The notes under the pieces: model-generated
Told to the model about the DNA's origin: nothing
The model's input: the letters and a program-made list of their open reading frames with translations, nothing else
Database searches by the model: none
Translations under genes and position numbers: made by a program
In this document: positions 1 through 5,489 of the stretch, piece by piece
Layout: every line of letters starts with the position of its first letter
Numbering within the stretch: position 1 is the first letter of the stretch
NCBI GenBank assembly: GCA_947500275.1
Contig: CANMSW010000137.1
Location: 1 to 6,421, forward strand
From: Bacteriovoracaceae bacterium
GTDB taxonomy: Bacteria > Bdellovibrionota > UBA1018
Direction: 5' to 3'
DNA length: 6,421 nucleotides

Positions 1-1549
1 CATTCAAAACGAGTTCATGCGTCGAATTATAGAGAGCACGATCATAGAACTCTTTCCAAACTTCCATTTCATTTCCAACGGGCACAAACGGATCAGGTAT
101 ATCAAATGCTTGAACTTCTTCGCTATTCACACGACCGCGTCGAAGATTCGCAAAGGTCCCCAATGAGTCGTACGCCTCAACGAAATCGACGTACATTTTC
201 TTGAGATTTTCGGCTTCAGTGCGCTCACGCTGAAGCCAAAGCTGAATGTCAGCTTGTTCACGAAGCTTAGAGCGTTGGAGCTCACGGAGACGAATATCAA
301 GCGCAGCGCGATGCTCCGCGGATCCCGAGTTCGCGCGGTCCAGTCGAATGAGGGACTCGCGCTCAGTCAGTCGCTCAAGTGACTCTCGATGCTGACGTAC
401 CTGCGCTTGATAGCTCCGAAGATTGTCTTCGGCTAAGTCGATGACCGACTTGGATTTTCTTCCGGCGAAAGTTCCGCCCCCCAGGTCCTTGAGGCGGGAA
501 ACCACTCGGAGCATTCGCTTTTCGGCTTCGTTCACAATTCCATTGAGCTTCAGTCTTTCGGCCGCAACTCGGCGCGCTTCGAGGTAATCGGCTTCAATGA
601 GAAGGCCGCTCAGATAGCGGTCCGTTTGTTCCGCAGTTTCGCGATTCAAGGCCTCATAGAGTGCGGGTCGCTCCTGTGCGAACGCCTTCACTACTAGACG
701 CATCCGAGTGTACTCGTTCAGGACATCGAGGAGCCGATTCAACTTCCGAACGAGGACCAAGTCATTTTCAGTAAACGTTTTTCCGGCTAGCCCAAAGAGT
801 CTGGCAGCTTCCGCATCTGAAATAGTAAAGGCCTTAAAATAGACGGTATAAAGGCGGAAGCGCTCCGCCAGCTTGAATCGGAATCTCTGTTCGAGAATCG
901 AAAGATCAGGCAAGCCCTGATTCGGTCCAGGAATCGAGACTCCTTCCGTAGGTAGCGAAGGGACTTCGGAATCACTCGCGTGAACTCCCGACTCTCCCCT
1001 CAGGAACTCGTCTCGCATCCGAGCGATATCGGCCCGGCCCCGAGGGACTCTCAAGAACTCTTCTGATTGCAGGAGTAAGTCTTCAATCGCACTCGAGGTC
1101 AGCTGACGCTCTGCGAAGGTGCGCAAAAGGGCCCGTTCTTCCTGACTCAGGGCTTCACCCGCTTCGAGCCTGGCCGCACGACCATTTCTTTGGCGGAGCT
1201 CACCAAACTCCCGCTCCAGACTCTGGAACTCTTCAGCCAAACGATCCCGGAGGGCCGCGTTCTGTTGCCATTGCATTCGCTGCAGGAAGCTCCGAACTGT
1301 CGCGTCGGAAGCCTGTTCCACGCCAACTGCCGTTACCCGAGTGAGAATTCGAGCACCTGGCTCACTCGTCATGAGGACTTCACGAACGATGCGCTCGCTG
1401 AAAACAGTGGGGATCTCCCCTGCCAAGGCCACCGAGTGGCCCAAAACCTGCCCTAGATTTGGGGCGTTTCCGACCGGAACCCCGATGGCGGATGAGAGCG
1501 TCAGACCAAGAGAAGCCAAAGCTAACACTTTGAAATTTAATGACTTCAT
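1..1549 (-). CDS. Exported coiled-coil protein of unknown family (3' end beyond window)
   Basis: The minus strand stays open from the ATG at 1549-1547 to the window edge, giving 516 complete codons without a stop. I do not recognise the family. Residues 1-22 look like a Sec signal peptide (Lys near the start, then a Leu/Ala-rich core, with cleavage likely near SSA-IG at 21-22), so the protein should act in the periplasm or at the envelope. Residues 45-185 are helical and charged. Residues 186-215 form a Pro/Gly/Ser-rich linker. Residues 216-350 are again helical, and 370-460 are strongly Arg/Glu/Leu-rich with coiled-coil character. Only weak start signals are visible: GAG about 8 bases upstream of the ATG. 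The N-terminal half faintly recalls the helical chaperone part of SurA-type proteins, but no parvulin domain is visible in the part present. It is transcribed divergently from the hydrolase gene. The reading frame is near certain; the function is unknown. Confidence 0.85.
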   Translation of the reverse strand, partial: MKSLNFKVLALASLGLTLSSAIGVPVGNAPNLGQVLGHSVALAGEIPTVFSERIVREVLMTSEPGARILTRVTAVGVEQASDATVRSFLQRMQWQQNAALRDRLAEEFQSLEREFGELRQRNGRAARLEAGEALSQEERALLRTFAERQLTSSAIEDLLLQSEEFLRVPRGRADIARMRDEFLRGESGVHASDSEVPSLPTEGVSIPGPNQGLPDLSILEQRFRFKLAERFRLYTVYFKAFTISDAEAARLFGLAGKTFTENDLVLVRKLNRLLDVLNEYTRMRLVVKAFAQERPALYEALNRETAEQTDRYLSGLLIEADYLEARRVAAERLKLNGIVNEAEKRMLRVVSRLKDLGGGTFAGRKSKSVIDLAEDNLRSYQAQVRQHRESLERLTERESLIRLDRANSGSAEHRAALDIRLRELQRSKLREQADIQLWLQRERTEAENLKKMYVDFVEAYDSLGTFANLRRGRVNSEEVQAFDIPDPFVPVGNEMEVWKEFYDRALYNSTHELVLN

Positions 1550-1599
1550 TGTTTTCTCGGGGGCCCAATTCAGACTGAGAGCGGTTTTCATGAGCGAGG

Positions 1600-1628
1600 A
1601 GATGCAACGAGTTAACGCTAAGTGTCAA
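1600..1628 (-). promoter_or_regulatory. Possible promoter for the divergent minus-strand gene
   Basis: Read on the minus strand, 1628-1623 is a perfect -35 hexamer TTGACA. The -10 is poor: the best candidates are TTGCAT (1607-1602, spacing 15) or GCATCT (1605-1600, spacing 17). A start near 1595 would give a leader of roughly 45 bases before the ATG at 1549. Only the -35 match is convincing. Confidence 0.3.
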
Positions 1629-1650
1629 ATACGATTTCACGGTGAGACAC
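1622..1650. repeat. Nested inverted repeat in the divergent intergenic region
   Basis: GTGTC at 1622-1626 pairs with GACAC at 1646-1650. Immediately inside the right arm lies a second palindrome, TCAC-G-GTGA (1637-1645). The outer left arm overlaps the TTGACA -35 box of the minus-strand gene by four bases. Such an arrangement could be an operator for a dimeric regulator or a small cruciform, but arms of 4-5 bases also occur by chance. Confidence 0.3.
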
Positions 1651-1672
1651 ACTTCATGCTATTCGCCAACCC

Positions 1673-1678
1673 AGGAGG
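1673..1678 (+). promoter_or_regulatory. Ribosome binding site deciding the hydrolase start
   Basis: A full AGGAGG lies 11 bases before the ATG at 1690. It favours that ATG over the in-frame GTG at 1642, which has no purine-rich site at a usable distance. Confidence 0.75.
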
Positions 1679-1689
1679 CCCCTCAACCT

Positions 1690-2418
1690 ATGAAGACCGT
1701 CATCGAGCCCACTCGCCCTCTGCCTCCAAACCTTGCGGGGAACGAAGCAACGGGGATCCAAGCAGGCGAGCCCGTTGCCCAGTATGAGCTGGGGCCCTAT
1801 CGGAACTTCGTCTACTTGGCGATCGACTGGTTCGAAAGGAGCGCCCTGTGGATCGATCCTTCTGAGGAGATCGATGGCGTCCTGCATGATCTTCAATCCC
1901 ACCGAATCGAGTTGAAAGGGATAGTCCTGACCCACAGCCATCACGACCATATCTCAGGCGTTCCCGGACTCCTTCTGCTTTTTCCTCAGCTTCCGCTGTA
2001 CGTTCACCCGGCTGATGCGCATCGACTCGGAGAGAATCTGCGATCCACCCTGAAAGAGATTCAGGACGGTGATCTCATTTCGATATCAGGCAATGGAGCC
2101 GACTCCTTGGCGCTGCAAGTGATTCACGCCCCAGGACATAGTGCCGGGGAACTCTGTCTGTCGTTTACTGCGAACCAGGACCGCTATCTTTTTACGGGCG
2201 ACACGCTCTTCATCCGAGATTGCGGTCGTACCGACTTGCCCACGGGGAATGATGCGGAAATGTTTGCGACCCTTCAGCGGCTCAAGAAGTTACCGAGCGA
2301 AACAATTATTTTGCCAGGACATCATTACACTCACGAGTGCGCGAGCCGCCTCGAGAGTGAGCTCCAACTGAGTCCCCCCCTCCTCAGTAAGACGATTGAG
2401 GAGCTAGCCGCACTGTGA
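1690..2418 (+). CDS. Metallo-beta-lactamase-fold hydrolase, glyoxalase II / persulfide dioxygenase-like
   Basis: This is a 242-residue cytoplasmic protein with no signal peptide. The complete metal-binding set of the glyoxalase II group is visible: H82-S-H84-H-D86-H87, H150 in APGHSAGE, D171 in FTGDTLF and H211 in LPGHHYT. The segment IRDCGRTD (C178, G179, R180, T181, D182) matches the signature that ETHE1-type persulfide dioxygenases carry after the bridging Asp; ETHE1 oxidises glutathione persulfide using one Fe(II). Glyoxalase II, the alternative, hydrolyses S-lactoylglutathione with a dinuclear centre and has a longer C-terminal substrate domain, which is missing here. Many bacterial MBL proteins of this short form have unknown substrates, so the fold and metal site are secure and the substrate is not. 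An in-frame GTG at 1642 would add 16 residues, but the ATG at 1690 has the strong ribosome binding site. The gene overlaps the following TonB-like gene by 4 bases (GTGA), indicating one operon with coupled translation. Confidence 0.9.
   Translation: MKTVIEPTRPLPPNLAGNEATGIQAGEPVAQYELGPYRNFVYLAIDWFERSALWIDPSEEIDGVLHDLQSHRIELKGIVLTHSHHDHISGVPGLLLLFPQLPLYVHPADAHRLGENLRSTLKEIQDGDLISISGNGADSLALQVIHAPGHSAGELCLSFTANQDRYLFTGDTLFIRDCGRTDLPTGNDAEMFATLQRLKKLPSETIILPGHHYTHECASRLESELQLSPPLLSKTIEELAAL
2398..2403 (+). promoter_or_regulatory. Ribosome binding site of the TonB-like gene
   Basis: GAGGAG inside the end of the hydrolase gene lies 11 bases before the GTG at 2415. The spacing equals that of the hydrolase gene itself, which supports the GTG as the real start. 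Confidence 0.6.
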
Positions 2419-3035
2419 TCCTCAGCAAATACGCCCTAAAAAACGACCTCATCTTGAGTCTCATCCTGCACTCATTAGGGCTCGGGATCGTTCTCTTGCC
2501 GCGATTTGCGCCAATCAACCGCAAGCCTAACGAGACCCTCGAAGTCAACGTTTCAGCACTCAGAGCTCCAGCGGTTCCCCCGAAGCTGAGCCGAGACGCT
2601 CAGCCAAAGTTAAAAACGAGTCCAGCCCTGGAGAGTTCAGAAGAGCTTACCAAAACGGAGCAAGGAGTTAAGAACGCCGCAAGGGCAGAGAAAACCACGG
2701 CTGAGCCAAGCCGCGAGACCGCCGTCCTTCAAACGTATGCGATGCAAGCTCGCGCCCGAATCCAAAGTCTTCTGGCTGAGGAAGAATCGGCGGCGGCAAA
2801 ACGAACAAACCGATCTCCGACTCTGAAAAAGAAGGCGACCTTCAGGCTGACCATCGGCCTCGGAGGAAGCATAACGAGGATCGAACTTGAGGACTCAAGC
2901 GGTTCAAAGGAGTGGGATCAGGAGATCTTAGCGATCATACAGAAAGCCGGGGCTTTCGGCCAACTGCCTGCTGGAATTCCAGAGCTCTCACTCAGGCTCC
3001 CAGTGATGCCGCGCCAGACAACGACCCACAAGTGA
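2415..3035 (+). CDS. TonB-family protein (N-terminal anchor, charged linker, TonB-like C-terminal domain)
   Basis: This 206-residue protein starts with GTG. The order of parts is typical of TonB/TolA proteins. Residues 1-10 are a short cytoplasmic tail, and residues 11-29 form one hydrophobic membrane segment. Residues 30-140 form a periplasmic linker rich in Ala, Lys, Glu and Pro. Residues 141-198 are a compact C-terminal domain with the pattern F-R-L-T-I-G-L-G-G-S-I-T, then an E-D-S-S-G-S turn, a helix ending in A-I-I-Q-K-A-G-A-F, and a last strand L-S-L-R-L-P. That matches the TonB C-terminal fold, which in known TonB contacts outer-membrane receptors and transmits energy from ExbB/ExbD. 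The linker is less Pro-Lys repetitive than in classical TonB, so a TolA-like or other envelope-spanning role is possible. No exbB, exbD or receptor gene is visible here. It overlaps the upstream hydrolase by 4 bases and is probably the last gene of that operon, because the next gene runs the opposite way. Confidence 0.75.
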   Translation: MILSKYALKNDLILSLILHSLGLGIVLLPRFAPINRKPNETLEVNVSALRAPAVPPKLSRDAQPKLKTSPALESSEELTKTEQGVKNAARAEKTTAEPSRETAVLQTYAMQARARIQSLLAEEESAAAKRTNRSPTLKKKATFRLTIGLGGSITRIELEDSSGSKEWDQEILAIIQKAGAFGQLPAGIPELSLRLPVMPRQTTTHK

Positions 3036-3070
3036 GTCACTGTCTAGCGCGATATCAGAGAACTGTTTAA

Positions 3071-3094
3071 TTAATTACTGCACTTTAATTACTG
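3071..3094. repeat. Short AT-rich direct repeat at the convergent gene junction
   Basis: The 10-mer TTAATTACTG occurs at 3071-3080 and again at 3085-3094, a 14-base period. The second copy covers the stop codon of the minus-strand START-fold gene (TAA, 3091-3089) and its last CAG codon. It resembles a small tandem duplication of that gene's end. It forms no evident GC-rich hairpin and is not a clear terminator. Confidence 0.6.
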
Positions 3095-3778
3095 TAGCAT
3101 CCCACGAAGCACCAAGATCTGACGATCGAGTAGCTCACGATTCGAAGTGTGCTCCTTCTCAATCTGCTTCACAGTGACAGCGACCGTATCGCGCACTTGC
3201 TTCATGGCTCGATCCTTCACGAGTCCGGAACCAAAGGCTCCGGGAGTCACAAAGTTGTAATAGGCGAGAAGAGTACCAGTCCCTAAAGCTTCGAATTTTG
3301 CATAGCCCGTCGACGCTTTCGTCGACGTCGCGCGCACTAAGTTCCACTCAACCTGATAGGAAGAGCCATTGTCGTAAGAGCTCACGACATCACGGACCGT
3401 GTACGCCTCGTCAGAAAGAACGGGCACCGAAAGAAGGTAATCCACTTCGAATGAATTTTTGGACACCCGCTTTGAAATCTTCGATTTCTTCAGGTTTTCG
3501 ACGTAGGTCGAGGCCAATTCAAAATCAGCAAAGACTGCCGCAGACTCCTCAGGGGTCGCCGAGACGCGCTGATAAACCCACACTTTTGGCCAAGCCGAGC
3601 CTACAGCTTCTTGCATCACGACCACGGGTTGCCCACTTTGGATCTTGTTCTTTTGATCCGGGGTCAGGCCATCGTAGATCCCTGCTGTCGCCGCTGCGAT
3701 TCCTGTGAACAGGACGCAGCTCACAAGCGCAAATACTCCCAATGCACGTTTCAGTCGAATTCGAATTGTCGGATGCAT
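3089..3778 (-). CDS. Exported START/SRPBCC-fold lipid-binding-like protein
   Basis: This 229-residue protein begins with a clear Sec signal peptide: basic residues at 5-11 (RIRLKR), a hydrophobic core at about 12-28, and a probable cleavage after ATA at 30-32. The mature part looks like a START-like (SRPBCC superfamily) domain of about 150 residues from near 60. The typical run is visible: strand and helix with TPEESAAVFADFE (75-87), strands around SFEVDYLLSVPVLSDEAYTVRDVV (109-132), a YQVEWNLVRA strand (141-150), a LLAYYNFVTPG strand (170-180), and a long C-terminal helix from about 187. This fold holds hydrophobic ligands such as lipids in a deep pocket; the ligand here is unknown. The ATG at 3778 is preferred to the in-frame ATG at 3802 because GGGAG lies 9 bases upstream, while the longer start would have its purine run directly against the ATG and would put an acidic stretch ahead of the signal peptide. 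It stands alone on its strand and converges with the TonB-like gene. Confidence 0.8.
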   Translation of the reverse strand: MHPTIRIRLKRALGVFALVSCVLFTGIAAATAGIYDGLTPDQKNKIQSGQPVVVMQEAVGSAWPKVWVYQRVSATPEESAAVFADFELASTYVENLKKSKISKRVSKNSFEVDYLLSVPVLSDEAYTVRDVVSSYDNGSSYQVEWNLVRATSTKASTGYAKFEALGTGTLLAYYNFVTPGAFGSGLVKDRAMKQVRDTVAVTVKQIEKEHTSNRELLDRQILVLRGMLQ

Positions 3779-3787
3779 CTCTCGAGT

Positions 3788-3792
3788 CTCCC
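3788..3792 (-). promoter_or_regulatory. Ribosome binding site deciding the START-fold gene start
   Basis: GGGAG read on the minus strand lies 9 bases before the ATG at 3778-3776. It supports that start over the upstream in-frame ATG at 3802-3800. Confidence 0.55.
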
Positions 3793-3923
3793 AGGGAATC
3801 ATCCCTCAGTGATTGAATGCCAGAACGGGTAACCTTGCTGGGCCTCCTCGATCAAGCGGTTTTCACCCGGCAAAATTTACCCATTTAGAACCCCTCGTCT
3901 GCAACCGAAACGCAGTGTGAAGC

Positions 3924-3930
3924 AAGGAGG
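3924..3930 (+). promoter_or_regulatory. Strong ribosome binding site of the lipoprotein gene
   Basis: AAGGAGG lies 6 bases before the ATG at 3937, the strongest site in the window, which suggests efficient translation. The 134 bases upstream (3803-3936) are shared with a divergent gene; I find no convincing -35/-10 pair there. Confidence 0.7.
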
Positions 3931-3936
3931 CTTCTC

Positions 3937-4683
3937 ATGCGCTCAAGAGTTCAATCGCCGGTCTATCGTTGGGTTCCCTATCTTTCCGCAACCGTCCTCG
4001 CCGCTTCCTTGAGCGGGTGCCGCTTTGGAAACTACGTCGCGGATCAGAATACTTCAGCAGCGACCGCTGATCCGATTTCCGGTTATTACGAGACCGAAGC
4101 AAGCGCACTCGCCTTCTGCGCCGCAGGAACGACGACCAACTGTGTCTCGGCCGCTTTGACGGAAATTCCATCCCTTGTGAAAGCAGTGGTCACCAATCCT
4201 GTGATCCTCTACCTCACAGACGCAAGCACCGGGGAAGGATACCTCGTTGCATCCGACGGCTCCGACTACTCGCTCCCCACTAGCTTCTCGAGTACCTCCC
4301 TCATTAGTTATTCGGGATCAACCTCTGCCGACACGCTTTGGGATGACGCAGCCTGCACGACGAGCATCCACATTGAAGAAAGCGGGAGTATTTCCAAAAC
4401 AGCTTCAGCGTCCGAAACATCAACGGGACTTCCTCTTTCGGGTAGCGTCTCGCTCACCCTCTCTTTCATTCAGTCTTTTGATGGGGACTGCTCCCCATCC
4501 CTCACGGCCATGAAAGCTTGCCTTGAAGACCCGGCCCAATGTGGTGGAGCCACCAGCGAGGAAGACGCTCAATACCAGGAAGCGGTCCAAAGCTTCTTCG
4601 CGCCCTACGTGAATGCGGGCGCTATGACTGCAGATGACATTCCGTCGCTCAGCTCAATCGCTTATGAAGTCACGTTTGATTGA
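3937..4683 (+). CDS. Secreted lipoprotein of unknown function, cysteine-containing
   Basis: This 248-residue protein has a type II signal peptide: basic residues at 2, 4 and 11, a hydrophobic stretch at about 12-25, and the lipobox L25-S-G-C28. C28 should be lipid-modified and become the N-terminus. The next residue is Arg, not the Asp that retains lipoproteins in the enteric inner membrane, so an outer-membrane location is the default guess. The mature chain is rich in Ser, Thr and Ala, acidic overall, and predicted mostly beta or coil. It holds six further cysteines (61, 69, 140, 185, 195, 202), an even number that could form three disulfides in the periplasm or on the surface. Two clusters (61/69 and 185/195/202) flank a Ser/Thr-rich centre. 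I recognise no family or catalytic motif. It starts a run of three plus-strand genes and has the best ribosome binding site in the window. Confidence 0.85.
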   Translation: MRSRVQSPVYRWVPYLSATVLAASLSGCRFGNYVADQNTSAATADPISGYYETEASALAFCAAGTTTNCVSAALTEIPSLVKAVVTNPVILYLTDASTGEGYLVASDGSDYSLPTSFSSTSLISYSGSTSADTLWDDAACTTSIHIEESGSISKTASASETSTGLPLSGSVSLTLSFIQSFDGDCSPSLTAMKACLEDPAQCGGATSEEDAQYQEAVQSFFAPYVNAGAMTADDIPSLSSIAYEVTFD

Positions 4684-4704
4684 GAGAAGATCCCGCTGAA
4701 GGGG

Positions 4705-4728
4705 CCCGCACCCTTGCCAAAGGGCGGG
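4705..4728 (+). terminator. Possible hairpin between the lipoprotein gene and rdgB
   Basis: CCCTT (4711-4715) pairs with AAGGG (4720-4724) across a 4-base GCCA loop, and CCCG (4705-4708) pairs with CGGG (4725-4728), with a two-base bulge (4709-4710) on the left arm. That gives nine pairs, mostly GC, 22 bases after the lipoprotein stop codon. No T-run follows, so it is not a standard Rho-independent terminator. It may attenuate read-through or protect the upstream mRNA end. Confidence 0.4.
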
Positions 4729-4771
4729 TCTGCGGTCATAAAGAAAGCAAATAGCCCTTGAGGACTTCTCC

Positions 4772-5416
4772 ATGCGTCTCTCCAATCGACTCGTCTTTGC
4801 TTCAATGAATGTTGGCAAGTTCCGAGAATTTGAAGCCATTCTCAAAGCCTGGCCAGACCTGGAACTCATTCCGGCAGAGACCGTTCTCCGAAACCCCGCT
4901 AAACTTGGATTCGTTGAAGTTCACTCGACCTACCTTGAGAATGCGGCCGCTAAAGCGCGCTTGGCTAATCAAGGCTGCCACTACCCTTGCCTTGCTGACG
5001 ACACCGGGCTCGAAGTCGAGGCCCTGAATGGTTTGCCCGGCGTAAAGACGCATCGTTACGCTCAATTGCCCCCAGGGGAGCGATCGCAAAGCGCCCAGGA
5101 TGAGGCGAACGTGCGGAAACTTTTGGATGAGCTTCGCGGAAAAACGCAGCGAAATGCCCGTTTCGTTACCACCCTTACATTGGTCGTTGAGGGGATTTTG
5201 ATCCACGCCACCGGAGTGCTTGAGGGAACGATTGCCGACTCACCTCGTGGAATCGATGGCTTTGGCTACGACCCGATTTTCATCCCAAAAGGCTCACAAA
5301 AGACCCTGGCCGAGATGAGCGCGACCGAAAAAAACTCGGTCTCCCATCGATTTTTGGCGGCTCAGAACCTCATGGCCCAGCTTCAAGCTAAAGGCATTGT
5401 GCTCGCGAAACCTTAA
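4772..5416 (+). CDS. rdgB: XTP/dITP diphosphatase (RdgB/HAM1 family non-canonical purine NTPase)
   Basis: This 214-residue cytoplasmic enzyme hydrolyses dITP, ITP and XTP to the monophosphate and pyrophosphate, keeping deaminated purines out of DNA and RNA. The family motifs appear in order: the nucleotide-binding start ASMNVGK (10-16, with S11, N13, K16), the helix TYLENAAAKA (53-62, with E56 and N57), the catalytic LADDTGLEV (74-82, D76 and D77), the GFGYDPIF loop (163-170) and the base-recognising SHR (191-193). The C-terminal block KTLAEMSATEKN (177-188) is also typical. After the catalytic loop the common YSARY-type segment reads KTHRY (92-96), a mild deviation that keeps the Arg and Tyr. 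Length is slightly above the roughly 197 residues of the E. coli protein. The start is supported by GAGGA 8 bases upstream and by the family's short N-terminus. It lies 88 bases after the lipoprotein gene and 73 before the next, and may be co-transcribed with either. Confidence 0.97.
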   Translation: MRLSNRLVFASMNVGKFREFEAILKAWPDLELIPAETVLRNPAKLGFVEVHSTYLENAAAKARLANQGCHYPCLADDTGLEVEALNGLPGVKTHRYAQLPPGERSQSAQDEANVRKLLDELRGKTQRNARFVTTLTLVVEGILIHATGVLEGTIADSPRGIDGFGYDPIFIPKGSQKTLAEMSATEKNSVSHRFLAAQNLMAQLQAKGIVLAKP

Positions 5417-5449
5417 ACTGCAGCGGAACTTGACCCAAAGAGACGCGCC

Positions 5450-5473
5450 ATGTTAGCCCGGCGGCATTCTTAA
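5450..5473 (+). other. Very short open frame in front of the last gene (possible leader, speculative)
   Basis: ATG at 5450 opens a 7-residue frame (MLARRHS, stop TAA at 5471-5473) 16 bases before the start of the following gene. AAGAGA lies a few bases upstream. The surrounding bases can form a weak hairpin: TTAGC at 5453-5457 with GCTAA at 5476-5480, the right arm touching the ribosome binding site AAGGGG (5479-5484). This might couple or modulate translation. Short frames of this kind are common by chance, so the call is weak. Confidence 0.15.
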
Positions 5474-5489
5474 CCGCTAAGGGGTAGTT

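Noticed and set aside
1636..1665. Plus-strand promoter TTCACG with TATTCG for the hydrolase operon
   Set aside because: The -10 matches only three of six bases, and transcription would begin almost on the ribosome binding site.
1642..1689. GTG start at 1642 extending the hydrolase by 16 residues
   Set aside because: The AGGAGG at 1673-1678 fits the ATG at 1690, the extra residues do not look like a domain or signal peptide, and the related enzymes begin close to the first beta strand.
1190..1787. Plus-strand open frames of 88 and 148 residues (1190-1456, 1341-1787)
   Set aside because: They lie opposite or beyond the start of the long minus-strand gene, or run into the hydrolase gene in another frame. 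They have no signal peptide, motif or good ribosome binding site, and their composition is that of shadow frames.
3779..3802. ATG at 3802 as the start of the START-fold gene
   Set aside because: Its purine run sits directly against the ATG, and the added residues would put acidic side chains before the signal peptide. The ATG at 3778 has a properly spaced site.
3861..3890. Promoter for the lipoprotein gene (TTTTCA with ATTTAG about 17 bases on)
   Set aside because: Both boxes match the consensus too poorly to be separated from chance.
4802..5206. Minus-strand 134-residue frame inside rdgB
   Set aside because: It is fully opposite a gene with complete RdgB motifs and has no family features of its own.
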